From contig NC_087075.1 of NCBI RefSeq assembly GCF_026151205.1, forward strand, positions 3,074,359-3,138,358: a stretch of 64,000 bases of DNA, written 5' to 3'. The DNA is from Bolinopsis microptera. Its lineage: Eukaryota > Ctenophora > Tentaculata > Lobata > Bolinopsidae. The position numbers and the translations under genes were made by a program. Positions 34,303 through 45,461 of this stretch are shown one piece after another. The notes beneath the pieces were generated by a model that saw nothing but the letters and a program-made list of their open reading frames with translations, was not told where the DNA came from and did not search any database. The first letter of the stretch is position 1, and every line of letters begins with the position of its first letter.

Positions 34303-35037
34303 ATGGTTCTCCAGGGTAATTTGGAGATTTGCTTTCGTGGAAATGTGACTTACACAATATGATAAAGCAAACATTAATAGTCTGGGTTATTATCGCCCAC
34401 AGTCAATGAGGATGTAGTCAATATCAACATAATGAAAAAGTATGGAGATTGGACAGATAAGGAGAAGATTAAACAAGTATGTAGATTGGGACCACTATCT
34501 AGGCAGAACTCAGAATTTTCCCAAATGAGTGGAAAATCTGGAGGAAACACATGAAACAACTCTGTAAACGACAAAATGTTGTTTGCTTGAACTACCCATA
34601 CCCTGTACTTCTTCGATCTTAGCAGGGCTTAGGCATTAAAACAAATATCACTATTCTATTAAAGCAAGGATTAGTTAATGGTATTGAGAAAAAACCGGTT
34701 GACCCACAAACCGTATGTACAATTGTATAGTATACACCTATAACCATAACGATGGCTTAGTGCCAATACTTGTTTTCTGACCAGTGGCCACATTAACGCC
34801 CTGTGTCCCTTCTTCCTACATAAAGATAGATCCTACACCTCCTCAGGTGGCGAAGATCTCAGCTCTGATGGTCGGAGAGATATCACCCTACAGAACAAAA
34901 GCTCACACGCACACAAGGAAAGATCTACGACACCATCGTCCGATGTAGTGTGTAAACCACTAGATAGGCTTAACAAGAGTGTAGCTGGCTTTAGCGTTCC
35001 AAGTCCAGTCAGCTTGCCAATCAGACTTAGCACTATG

Positions 35038-35128
35038 TAAGGTGCAGTAAGGTGCAGTAAGGTGCAGTAAGGTGCAGTAAGGTGCAGTAAGGTGCAGTAT
35101 AGTAACATTTGTAAGGTGCAGTATAGTA
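35038..35128 (+). repeat. 10-bp tandem repeat AAGGTGCAGT
   Basis: Six perfect units and two scattered ones. The reverse complement occurs at 43745-43785, where the receptor 3' fragment ends, so the junction there used this repeat. Confidence 0.85.
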
Positions 35129-35523
35129 ACCTTATGCTTGGTATCCTTAGAATGTTGTTCATGCCTTTGTTCTGCATTGTGATATTCTGGCAGGGTAAGT
35201 CATATTATAATCACGGTGACCTTTGAGGTACCGCAGTTCATACTTACCACAAGTACTGTGCTCATGATGGAATTAAGTAGATTATTCACTAAAAGTATTG
35301 TTAAAACTTTCCCAGAGCTCCAGTTTATGATACAGGCTGATATGCTGAATGTACACAGTACGTATATTGGAAAAGTTAACAACGATCATAATATTCTTAT
35401 CTAGCCTGGTAAAAATAATATTCTTATCTAGCCTGGTAAAAATAAACTAGCTAAGTAAACACGGGTTATTGTAAAACATCTGAACTGTACTTATATTATA
35501 GGGATTTTCTTATCTTCCACAAC

Positions 35524-35580
35524 GCTTTGTGGAGAAGGAACATATCGGAATGATGCTATGACAAGCTGTGAGGCATGTGA
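35524..35580 (+). pseudogene. A-exon remnant, 5' part
   Basis: TGTGGAGAAGGAACATATCG followed by GAATGATGCTATGACAAGC and GAGGCATGTGA, then a jump into intron sequence. The acceptor-side PCG codons are damaged and the 3' third is deleted. Confidence 0.7.
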
Positions 35581-35640
35581 AGTTGATGATAACTTTAAAG
35601 CTTATATTTGATATTATTGTTTTGTTTTAAATTTGAATTA

Positions 35641-36375
35641 ACTGTGCTATAGAATGAAAACCACTTTATGCCACTGGGATCATGCTTAAAAATGTAAAAG
35701 CATGCCAATAGTTGCGAGCCGCGAGGCTAGACTCGAAGGATAGGTGAACGAACAGGTTTTGTTTGTTAGACTCGTTTATGTGAACCTAGGCTGTTGAATA
35801 ATACGAGGGTGAGATGCCGGTAGCAGACGAAAAATTTGGACCCCATTTGTTTAACAATGGCGCCCACGTCCGAGTAAAGATCGCACCTAGATCGTGCTTC
35901 AGGGTGCTCCAGGGTACTTCACAGTGGTCCGGGTTCCTCTAGGTGTTCCAGGGTACTTCACGGTGCCCAGCATAACTAAGTAGAATAGTAACGTTGGTGT
36001 CCTTGGCCCTTGCTCGGGTGGTATATAACTCATCTTACTTGTAACCTGTTATTTGTAACATGTTTACTGAATCCTTAGGATGGTAAGTTTAGGCGTGTGA
36101 ACTGTTTTGTGTGATTAATGTGTGAAGTGAAGGATAATGATTTGTTAGTGGATAAGGTACCATAACTGTGGATAATGATTTAGCCTTCACGTAATGAGAG
36201 AGAGAGAGAGAGAGATAGAGGCCGCCTTAGACTAGTGCAAGTGTTTACTGTCTAAATCAATGAGGCAGATTGAACCCAGGAAGCTTTATTCCACTATGAC
36301 GTTAACAATGTTCATTGTTCATGCATAGTGCATAGTGCATAGTGCATACGGAGTATTTTAAAGTCGCCGTTTTTT
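35641..36375 (+). repeat. Repeat X, long copy (probable left end of a Mutator-like element)
   Basis: An inverted copy lies at 47101-47790. Contains a (GA)n run near 36199 and three GCATAGTGCAT units near 36323. Homology between the two copies ends at GTTTTTTTGTG, exactly where the transposase frame begins at left. Confidence 0.75.
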
Positions 36376-37668
36376 TGTGAATCCTTGGTGAAAGTGACAC
36401 AGATACATAACCACGACGCTGATATCGCTGACTGTGAATTGAAAGAAGTCCTCGCTAAAGTCCAGGATCTGGCTGCTACGACGATGACTACTAACCACAA
36501 CATCGTTTGCTCCGTTACTGGTCCCATGTCTCAGGATGCACGTGCCCGCCTCCCCAACGAACAAGCGGTGAAGAAGAGGGCACAGAGAGCCCGCCGATAC
36601 GGAAACCCTAGACCCAGAGCACCTTCATCCCTCGCAGATCTTCAACTGGAAGAGGACGACTGCAGATCCCTCTCCGGTGAACCTATGCTTCAATACGACA
36701 ACAACCTGGACGATCGACGTGTCATCATCTTCGCAACAAAAAACAACCTGACAGCCCTAGAGCAGAGCAGCAGCTGGTATATCGACGCAACCTTCTCATC
36801 CTCACCGCAGCTGTTCTATCAGTTACTGACTGTCCACGCGGAGATGGTGAACTTCACGGAGGATTCAACCTGGTGCTTCCCTTGCGTCTACATTCTCCTG
36901 ACCCACAAGGACACTCCCATCTACATGGAAGCGTTCGGCGCCCTCAAAAACCTTGGTTCCTTTTCTCCAGACCGAATCATGGTGGACTTTGAGCTCGCCC
37001 TGAGGAACGCCCTATCGTCTACATTCGAGTCAGCCCAAGTGGATGGGTGCTTCTTTCATATCTGCCAGGCTGTCATGAGAGCTGTCGGGAGGCTTGGATA
37101 CAAGGAGGAGTATGAAAAAGTCCTGACAGATCCCTCATCTGGCCAGAAGAACTACACCCCTACACGAATCTGGATACGGAGACTGATGCTCCTAGCCTTC
37201 ATCCCCACCGAGGACGTCATCGAAGCGTTTTTCAGAATCCTGGATGAGATACCGATAGGCCTCGCCATTGACGATCTCCTGGCATACTTCCAGACCACTT
37301 GGATCCAGGGACTAACGACTGCCTCCGGCACCGGCCGAGCTAAATTCCCTCCGTCCACGTGGAATGCCTATGAACGCAGCCACTTCAACATGAACCGGAC
37401 AAACAACGTGGTGGAGTCCTGGAACAAGAAGTTCTCTGCTCTAGTCGGACACGCAAACCCGACCATCTACAATTTCATTGCAGCAGTCCAGATGGAACAG
37501 TCCTCGACAGACAAGAAGATCTTAGCGAATTCGCTTGGAGAGCAGCCGCCTAAGAGGAAGAAGGCCAACAGCGACAAGGATAGAAGAATCCTCAGCATAG
37601 TTCAGAACTACCATTCGTACGAGGATGATATTTTAACCTATATTGATTTGCTAAAGAGTGCTATGTGA
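36376..37668 (+). CDS. Mutator-like (MULE) transposase, N-terminally truncated
   Basis: Open frame of about 430 codons. It begins with V-T-Q-I-H-N-H-D-A-D, the end of a FLYWCH/WRKY-like zinc module, and lacks the earlier cysteines. The MULE core follows: WYIDATFSSSP (first Asp), DRIMVDFELALRNAL (second acidic site), GCFFHICQAVMRAVGRLGY, then an RTNNVVESWNKKF region resembling the N-N-x-x-E-x-x-N segment. It has no ATG at its start. G/C content is higher than its surroundings. It sits directly against repeat X, consistent with a MULE with long terminal inverted repeats. Confidence 0.8.
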   Translation, partial: CESLVKVTQIHNHDADIADCELKEVLAKVQDLAATTMTTNHNIVCSVTGPMSQDARARLPNEQAVKKRAQRARRYGNPRPRAPSSLADLQLEEDDCRSLSGEPMLQYDNNLDDRRVIIFATKNNLTALEQSSSWYIDATFSSSPQLFYQLLTVHAEMVNFTEDSTWCFPCVYILLTHKDTPIYMEAFGALKNLGSFSPDRIMVDFELALRNALSSTFESAQVDGCFFHICQAVMRAVGRLGYKEEYEKVLTDPSSGQKNYTPTRIWIRRLMLLAFIPTEDVIEAFFRILDEIPIGLAIDDLLAYFQTTWIQGLTTASGTGRAKFPPSTWNAYERSHFNMNRTNNVVESWNKKFSALVGHANPTIYNFIAAVQMEQSSTDKKILANSLGEQPPKRKKANSDKDRRILSIVQNYHSYEDDILTYIDLLKSAM

Positions 37669-38091
37669 AATGTTTATGTTATTGCATGATATTATTCTAT
37701 TCGGGTTTTGACAAAATTGATTGATTACATTGTGATTTATATTACCTTTAAGCGTTCTCTATAACCCTGTGTATTTTGTTTTTAAAGTTACAAAGAATTC
37801 GAAATCAGTACCACTAAAATGATTGAATATAACTTATATAATTTATACAATTTGAAGTACGTTGTGTGATGTTTCAGGTTTTGTAGTATTACCAGTCGAG
37901 CATTTAGGACATGTGATCGTTTTACGAGACTTCCGCCCAAATCATGGAATCGACCTCCGCCCTCGCGACCTCCGCCCTCGTGTCCAACCTTTTAGGAAAC
38001 TTCCGCCGTTGCGTCCTCTGCCCTCAAGTCTTCCGCCTACGCGACCTCCGCCCACGCGTCTTCCGCCCTCCTGACCGGTTCCCGATTTGAT
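37669..38091 (+). other. Downstream of the transposase; short pyrimidine-rich repeat
   Basis: No gene. 37940-38072 has about eight degenerate copies of CGACCTCCGCCCTCG. It ends where the inverted Penelope-like fragment starts. Confidence 0.5.
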
Positions 38092-38785
38092 AGTTCTTTT
38101 ATTCAAATTTTTGATTCTTTCTGAATAGACTCAGTGAAGACAGATTCTAATGGAAATAAATAGCTGAATAACGTATCGACATTTCTACGTCATACTCATA
38201 TTTTAAGATAGTATTGATTCAATTATAACGATCAATATGTACATACAAAATTTGACGACGGAATTTATTTCAAACAAAATATATAACTGTAAAATAGTTA
38301 TCCACTGTAAAATAGTTTTTAACGAAATCAGAGCAAGTATGGACATAAAACTGATAAAATTTTATCAAATAGGGCTCATCTGAAAATTAACGAATAGCGT
38401 GACGTGTACAGGAGATAAAAGATTAAAAGAGATAAAAGAAATTAATGGACAGCATGAGCAGAGAAGTGAAATTTAAACGAAAATATTACTATTTACACGT
38501 CACTTAACTAAAAACTGTGTTAGATTGTTCAACTCTGTTTTGTTGTTGAGTGTTGGTTTCTTTTCAACTAGAAATCAGGCTTATTTAATCTTCCTGTTGA
38601 TGAGTGATGCTCAAGCGATTTGAAGTTTTAGCTTTGGAGGGCCTGTGTGCTGAGGGTGACTTTCCTATGTCGATCTTCTTGTAGACGTTTCCATTGTCGA
38701 GGTGAGTTGTAGTTGTCCTGATGTAATCTTTCTTGGGCATTACTACAAACTCTGCTGTTTTGTCAGCAACGGAAATTTGAAGGTC
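38092..38785 (-). mobile_element. Penelope-like element, 5'-truncated, inverted copy
   Basis: Reverse complement of the 3' region and GIY-YIG C-terminal end found at 44826-45461; includes AATTTGACGACGGAATTTAT and the rc of the LVEKKPTLN coding segment. It abuts the plus-strand copy head to head. Confidence 0.8.
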
Positions 38786-38799
38786 TTCAACACCTACAG

Positions 38800-39799
38800 G
38801 ATAAACTGGGCAAACAAAAGTACATAAACAAGTTAACTAAAACTCTAGAAGACGATGTTAACTCTACATTCAAGAACATTGCCAAGAGTCGTAATCTCCC
38901 TCAAGATGTCACTAACCTGTTAATGAGCCATCACACCACCCTCGCTACTGCAAGAGTGATGCTTAAAGTGAGCAGATCAAGACCCTTAACCCTGACATAA
39001 TGAAAACTAGACATATTGTTTCAGGCTGCAACTCCCCTTTTCACAAAATCCTTTGCTTTGTCTGTCACATTCTATCTCCTCTGATAGTCTGATGAATCTA
39101 GTACCTTCACATTTGAAAAACACTCACGATTTTCTTCGAAGGATTAGAAACATCACACCAAATGATCTGAAGAGTTTTACTCTCTTCACAGCAGACGTCA
39201 AAGCTTTATGCACCAACATCAACGTACTAACAGCAATAGAAGATGTCATGGAATTTGCTAAAGAAAATAGACAGTCAATCAATACATACGGTCTCCATCT
39301 CTCTGATTTACAAGAACTACTAGAGACAACCCTAGGAAAGTCATATTTTGTCTACAAGTACAACAATCAAGTCTATCTACAGCTTCTTGGATTGTTCATG
39401 GGAACCAACCCCTGCAACTATTCTAGCTACTGTCAAGATGTGAAAACTGGAATAACTTTCCGTCTACGTAAACCTGAGGATAACACTGCCCACTGCACCT
39501 ACAGCAGGTTTTACGACGACCTTAACGGAGCCACCACCAACAAACGAAAAGCTCAGCAACTTTGCAACCTCATCGAACAACAAGACCCTGACAAACTTAT
39601 CAAACTAACTGTAGACTACTCTGACAATCAGAACGACTTTGTTCCCTTCCTCAACACGGAAATAAAGATCGACTCAGATGGAATAGTACATTCTAGACTC
39701 TATAGAAAACCACAGAAAAAGCCAATCATCCTCCACTACAACTCTCATCATACAACACGTACAAAGAATGCTACTGTTGAGAGTATGTACAGTCTCTAA
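38800..39799 (+). CDS. Penelope-like reverse transcriptase, frameshifted
   Basis: Upstream frames give HHTTLATARVMLK and, in a shifted frame, TRHIVSGCNSPFHKIL. The longest open part (39053-39799) reads FTADVKALCTNIN, LLETTLGKSYFVYKYNNQVY, FMGTNPCNY, FVPFLNTEI and VHSRLYRKPQKKPIILHYNS. The order and HYNSHH ending are typical of Penelope-type RTs. The catalytic box is RFYDD rather than Y-V/A-DD, and the usual G-S-P-L motif is GTNPC, so this copy is probably inactive. Confidence 0.75.
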
Positions 39800-39859
39800 C
39801 AACAAAGAAAAAGAGAAGTACTCCGAAAAGATGATAGATCAACTTCTCATTAACAACGG

Positions 39860-40243
39860 CTACACTGCAGAACATGCGCAGCTTTAACCGATGGAGAATG
39901 CACCACAACAAACACCGTCTACCACATCACTTTCGAAGTAGACAATTGCACCGAGAACTATGGTGGGGAAACATACAGACCACTCAAGTGCAGGTTCGAC
40001 GAGCATTACCGTAGTGCAGCAAACCCAACAGCAAAATCTTACGAAGATAAGCCACTATCAAAGCACTACAGGGAAAGTCACCTTCAGCACACAGGCCCCC
40101 CAAAGCTAAAACTTCAAATCGTAGACAGAGGAACATCACTCATCAACAGAAAGATTGAAGAATCCCGATTTTTAGTTGAAAAGAAACCAACACTCAACAA
40201 CAAAACAGAGTTGAACAATCTAACACAGTTTTTAGTTGAATGA
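39860..40243 (+). CDS. Penelope-like GIY-YIG endonuclease domain
   Basis: Frame reads GECTTTNTVYHITFEVDNC, ENYGGETYRPLKCRFDEHY, KPLSKHYRESH, KLKLQIVDRG and ends NLTQFLVE with TGA at 40241-40243. It corresponds to the V-Y-x-I-x-C ... Y-x-G-E-T-x-R-x-L-x-x-R-x-x-E-H of PLE GIY-YIG endonucleases, with the second motif YGG instead of YIG. It is separated from the RT frame by indels at about 39800-39860. Confidence 0.75.
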   Translation, partial: LHCRTCAALTDGECTTTNTVYHITFEVDNCTENYGGETYRPLKCRFDEHYRSAANPTAKSYEDKPLSKHYRESHLQHTGPPKLKLQIVDRGTSLINRKIEESRFLVEKKPTLNNKTELNNLTQFLVE

Positions 40244-40253
40244 CGTGTAAATA

Positions 40254-41735
40254 CAGGGTGGCCCATAAGTGACTACCCACACGCAACCTCTGAATTACTC
40301 ACGTAATTCGTCTCCAAATTGCACCAAAATTTCAGAGATTATAGATATGGGTCAAACTTAGATTTCCTGAAAGTTTCGTAAGCCACGCCCAATTACAGTG
40401 GGCGTGGCGTGACACTCCCTCTTTTTCACTATTGTCTTCATAAAATGAGAACGCTTTAAGCTAAGAACTCAAAATTTTTTGCACACATTTGGCTTGATAA
40501 TTGAAAACTTTTCCAAAAGTTTCAAGTTCATTGGTTAAAATATGGCTGAGTTATGACCATTTTAAAATCCATCGGATATGTGATCCGAGCACTCAGTCAG
40601 TGATATTTGCACTCAATTAGTGATCTCGTCACCCAATCTGATCAAGAGTAAGGCGTTAGCGTGTATTAATGAGGTTCATTAGGCTTTGATTGGATACCGA
40701 TGATGACTTTGCTAGAAAGGAAAACACAAATTTTTAGGATAAATCAATAAATGAAATCAACTAATAAAAATTCCCACACAAAAACAATTCAATAATTTCA
40801 ATTAAGATGTTCAAATTGTCGTCCCCCAGCTGCAATCACCTTGAGGCACCGCTTCTTCACACTCCGACAAGCGTTCGTAGCAAACGCTGGGTCCATATTA
40901 TGGATGATGTCGATCAGGTGGTGCTTTAGCTGCGTGATGTTTGCAATAGGATATCTCTTATAGAGTTGGTCCTTCACCCACCCCCACAGGAAGAAGTCAC
41001 ACGGTGTAAGGTCAGGACTTCTAGCCGGCCAGTGTGTTCCAAGATGTTGTCCGATGGTTCTGTGGGCGAACTTGTTAGCGAGGAAATTCTGAACTGGTCG
41101 AACGATGTGAGGTCGAGCTCCATCCTGCATGAACCACCAGTCCGTGGTGAGGTAGGGGTTGTTGAAGGAGAACTGCGACAGATCAGGATAAAACTTGTTC
41201 TCCAGCAGATCCATATAGCGAACTCCGTTGACTGTCACTCTACTTCCGTTTTCTTCGTAAAAGTAAGGTCCTAGGATTCCACGAGAACTGATGGCGCACC
41301 AGATCGTGACCTTTTCAGGAAAAGCAGGCTGCAACCAATCAAGCGGTGCATGTGAGCCAAACAGGCCATTAACCAAGTGACGAGATCACTGACTGAGTGC
41401 TCGGATCACGTATCCGATGAGTTTTGAAATGGTCATAACTTAGCCATATTTTAACCAATGAACTTGAAACTTTGGGAAAGGTTTTCAATTATCAAGCCAA
41501 ATGTGTGCAAAAAATTTTGAGTTCTTAGCTTAAAGCGTTCTCATTTTATGAAGACAATAGTGAAAAAGAGGGAGTGTCACGCCACGCCCACTGTAATTGG
41601 GCGTGGCTTACGAAACTTTCAGGAAATCTAAGTTTGACCCATATCTATACTCTCTGAAATTTTGGTGCAATTTGAAGACGAATTACGTGAGTTATTAAGA
41701 GGTTGCGTGTGGGTAGTCACTTATGGGCCACCCTG
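40254..41735. mobile_element. Tc1/mariner-type element with about 360-bp inverted repeats
   Basis: Ends CAGGGTGGCCCATAAGTGAC / inverse, each next to TA (40252-40253 and 41736-41737). Inverted arms run 40254-40636 and 41377-41735. The uninterrupted site GTGTAAATAGTAATATTTTC is present at 45053-45072, proving insertion at a TA. Confidence 0.95.
40798..41376 (-). CDS. Mariner-type DDE transposase, N-terminal half missing
   Basis: 192 codons with PEKVTIWCAISSRGILGPYF, FMQDGARPHI (second Asp) and WPARSPDLTPCDFFLWGWVK (third acidic position is D). The DNA-binding HTH and the first catalytic Asp are absent: the frame starts directly after the right inverted repeat. It cannot encode an active enzyme alone. 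The internal deletion is probably what joined the frame to the long repeat. Confidence 0.9.
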   Translation of the reverse strand: MVNGLFGSHAPLDWLQPAFPEKVTIWCAISSRGILGPYFYEENGSRVTVNGVRYMDLLENKFYPDLSQFSFNNPYLTTDWWFMQDGARPHIVRPVQNFLANKFAHRTIGQHLGTHWPARSPDLTPCDFFLWGWVKDQLYKRYPIANITQLKHHLIDIIHNMDPAFATNACRSVKKRCLKVIAAGGRQFEHLN

Positions 41736-42067
41736 TAGTAATATTTTCGTTTAAATTTCACTTCTGCTGTCGCTTAATTTCTTTTATCTCTTTTAATCTT
41801 TTATCTCCTGTACACGTCTGACGTCACGCTATTCGTTAATTTTCAGATGAGCCCTATTTGATAAAATTTTGTCATTTTTATGTTCATATTTGCTCTGATT
41901 TCGTTAAAAACTATTTTACAGTGGATAACTATTTTACAGTTATATATTTTGTTTGAAATAAATTCCGTCGTCAAATTTTGTATGTACATATTGATCGTTA
42001 TAATTGAATTAATACTATTTTAGAATATGAGTATGACGTAGAAATGTCGATGCGTTATTCAGCTATT

Positions 42068-43040
42068 TTTTATTGAAATCTTTCAATTATTATCATCAGA
42101 ATTTATTACAATATCAATGTTGTATAGAATTTCTAAAAATGGACTAGAGAAACCAAAAAATGCCTTGACAAGTGTACAGCGATGATAACAATCAGGGGAG
42201 ACCAATACACCCAAATAACCAAACAAAAGGCCTCGAGAGACCTGATGAAAAGTCTAAAAGTCGAGCAATTACATTGGGCCCCAAGTGCAGAAGGAGAAAA
42301 ATGGGCAAATAATATGAGCTGTGAACTTAGGAGGCATTTCTAGGTTTTTAAGAATAATTGCCACAACCCAAAAATTCTCAATTACAATTGGCTGATTTGT
42401 AATATTTCCAATGGAATGAAGTTTTAACGATAAAATTTAAATAATTGAATATAAAAGACTAAATCAAAATTGTATCCGAATTAAGCAAAAATGCGTGATG
42501 AGTACCTCAAAAAAATAAAAACAAAAATAATAGAGAAATACACTACCCGTAGTCAGGAGAAAAATAATTGTCAGGATCTGAACTAGGGTCAATATCTACA
42601 TATGCAGTACAAACATGTTCCTTCCAGATGTGTTTAATAAGTTCTGTTTTAAACACACCTGGTCTGATAATATCTCGAAGGGAAAGAGGAAGTCGGTTCC
42701 AAGTGAGATGAGCTCGATAAAAGTAAGATTTAGATATAGCTGAGCCAGGTGGAATTGAAGATATTACTGATAAGTGATCAAGATGTGAGCTTCTCAGTCG
42801 GCTTGACCCGGAGAAGAAAGTAAGGTACTGAGGCAGAGTGGTGCATGGGTGGTATTGATGCACTAGGGAATGAAAGAACTTGAGATCATGGTAATCCAAC
42901 CTGTACTTTAGGGGCAGAATATTTAACTGTTTACAATGGGCATTATAGATTTCCTCTACACTATACTGTATAGCTTACACCGTAATCATTACGAATCCAT
43001 TTGAGGGCCCTTTTCTGCAATCCTTCAAGCCTATTGATAG
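42068..43040 (-). mobile_element. 5'-truncated CR1-like LINE nested in the Penelope-like 3' region
   Basis: Interrupts GCTATTTATTTCCATTAGAA, which is continuous at 45395 on. It contains the RT C-terminal end (GLQKRALKWIRNDYG; 42543-42899 DYHDLKFFHSLVHQ ... SYFYRAHLTWNRLPLSLRDI) and a 3' UTR. Related to, but clearly diverged from, the LINE at 24756. Confidence 0.8.
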
Positions 43041-43119
43041 TGCTCTATTTATTTCCATTAGAATCTGTCTTCACTGAGTCTATTCAGAAACAATCAAACA
43101 TTTGAATAAAAGAACTATA

Positions 43120-43738
43120 CAAACTGTAATGCATTAATATTAATGTTTTCTTATTATAAATTTATTTTCGTGTTCAATATCAGGGTTCAAAAATATGTGC
43201 TAATATGTGCACTAAATAATCCAAAAATATTTCACAATGTCTATTGTCTACACTCTACAGACTGCTTTTACATTTTACAAGTGGCTTAAAAACAGAGGCA
43301 GATTTTGGGCTACTCCAACTATATAAATGCTTATAATAAGTTCTAAGAATCTGCTGTAGAGGAAAATTGTCTGATTCACTCACCACACTTAAGCTATGAA
43401 GTTTACTGTCCTACCAGCAAACCATTTCCTTTTAGGTATTACTGGTTTCTTAGTTCATAGTTATACTAGATTTGGGGAGTTTTTCCCATCATCCTGGTTT
43501 TCTTTCTCCTCCGATTCAATCTCGTCAGATCCTTTCTCTATCCTTGCTATCTCACATTCTTCGACATCTTCATATATTATATCTTCCTCTTTTCTTCCAT
43601 CTTTTTTCTCGGCAACAGCTGCTTCAGATCCTTGAGAAGAATTTGCATAAGCATTAGAATTGACAACAGAAGCCTGAGTAATGCTGACATTCTTTTTCCC
43701 CTCCTCTTTCTTAGACTGTTTTATTCCAAATAAAGCAA
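43120..43738 (-). pseudogene. Adhesion GPCR 3' fragment (cytoplasmic tail plus 3' flank)
   Basis: 43446-43738 encodes the receptor C-terminus (KQSKKEEGKKNVSITQASVV ... KNSPNLV), differing from the intact gene by one residue (S for A in SSQGSEAA). 43120-43445 matches its 3' flank. It breaks off at a 10-bp repeat (GTGCAGTAAG type) at 43740. Confidence 0.9.
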
Positions 43739-43739
43739 G

Positions 43740-43975
43740 TGGCACCTTACTGCACCTTACAGCACCTTACTGCACTTACACAGTGCTTAGATCTGATATT
43801 GCAAGCAGCTACACTCTAGTAAAGCCTATTTAGTGGTTTAACACACTACATCGGACGACGTTGTCGTAGATCTTTCTTGATTGCGTGTGACTTTTGTCCT
43901 TGTTTAAAAAGGGTGATATCACATCCGACCAACCGAGCTGAGATCTTTTGTGGCACCTTTTGTGGCAAAAAACGA
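43740..43975 (-). repeat. Diverged inverted copy of 34840-35100
   Basis: Shares ACTACATCGGACGA, GTCGTAGATCTTTC and GAGCTGAGATCTT in reverse orientation, including the AAGGTGCAGT repeat at its edge. Confidence 0.7.
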
Positions 43976-44825
43976 TTTCTAAATCTTTATTCCACTTTCG
44001 CAGTGTATAATAGTGTTATCTTTTTGGGATTAATTTTGAATTTAATTTGAATTTATATAATAAAGTTTGTAGTTAATACTTTATTAATTTTGGTGGTAAG
44101 ATATTTATATTTTTCCATAAAGTGATAAGATACTTTGTATACATAGTGATTAATTTTATGTCAATACTTTTTTACTTTACAATACTCTAACTTTTAACTC
44201 TTGAGTCCCTGAGTGAGGTGGCTCAACGTGATACAGACACACTCATAATCAAGGAGTAAATTCAACATTGTCGAGGAAGCTATTGAGTATATAATTTTAT
44301 ATCGTCATTTTCATCCTGTTTTAGATGTTTCTTTATTGTTTCCATAATCAATTTGTTATTTAGCTAAATAGTCAATGGAAATGCCCGATAACAACAATAA
44401 ATACATAACAAGATATAGGATTGGGCAATACTCCTGCTCATAGCCCAAATATTTCTGTAAGGTGGGTACGGAGGACAATCATATCATAAAATAATTAAAG
44501 TACTTTATCATCCAAATTTTAGAACATTGTTGGGCCATATAAAGAGCAGGGAAGGTGATTAAGCAAAAAACTGAATATTTGATTATTTCTAACAAGAGCA
44601 GCAGACAACAAATTTGAATGAATCTTGCTTTAAAATACCTGTGTAAATCGTCCTTCAACTTAACAATATCAAAATAATCAAATTTTTTACTCTTCATCAC
44701 AGAATCCTACTTGATTCCTTTTCCTCTGTCTCACATCAAAGCCGTCATCTCCCACCGACTTTTCCAACCTGCCGTGGGCGGTCTCCGTGAGACTTCCTTG
44801 TGATAGATCCCGTTTTTGGTCAAAG
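43976..44825. other. AT-rich spacer, no gene seen
   Basis: No convincing frame or repeat. A short denser stretch at 44700-44820 precedes the truncated Penelope-like copy. Confidence 0.5.
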
Positions 44826-45461
44826 CTCAACTACAACTCACCTCGACAATGGAAACGTCTACAAGAAGATCGACATAGGAAAGTCACCCTCAGCACACAG
44901 GCCCTCCAAAGCTAAAACTTCAAATCGTAGACAGAGGAGCATCACTCATCAACAGAAAGATTGAAGAAGCCTGATTTTTAGTTGAAAAGAAACCAACGCT
45001 CAACGAAAAAACAGAGTTGAACAATCTAACACAGTTTTTAGTTAAGTGACGTGTAAATAGTAATATTTTCGTTTAAATTTCACTTCTCTGCTGTCCATTA
45101 ATTTCTTTTATCTCTTTTAATCTTTTATCTCCTGTACACGTCACGCTATTCGTTAATTTTCAGATGAGCCCTATTTGATAAAATTTTGTCAGTTTTCTGT
45201 TCATATTTGCTCTGATTTCGTTAAAAACTATTTTACAGTGGATAACTATTTAACAGTTATATATTTTGTTTGAAATAAATTCCGTCGTCAAATTTTTTAT
45301 GTACATATTGATCGTTATAACTTTATAATTGAATTAATACTATCTTAAAATATGAGTATGACGTAGAAATGTCGATACGCTATTCAGCTATTTATTTCCA
45401 TTAGAATCTGTCTTCACTGAATCTATTCAGAAAGAATCAAAAATTTGAATAAAAGAACTGT
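44826..45461 (+). mobile_element. Penelope-like element, 5'-truncated copy
   Basis: Starts at CTCAACTACAACTCACCTCG, the same breakpoint as the inverted copy at 38092-38785, and contains the empty mariner site (45053-45072). Interrupted at AAAAGAACTGT by the palindromic element. Confidence 0.85.

Larger units (their letters stand above)
38790..43110 (+). mobile_element. Penelope-like retroelement, interrupted by mariner and LINE
   Basis: Coding part 38790-40243, 3' region 40244-42067, then 43040-43110 after a nested LINE. The mariner at 40254-41735 splits the 3' region. It is joined to the receptor 3' flank at about 43112 (ACTGTAATGCATTAATATT), a site that is uninterrupted near 57080. Confidence 0.75.
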
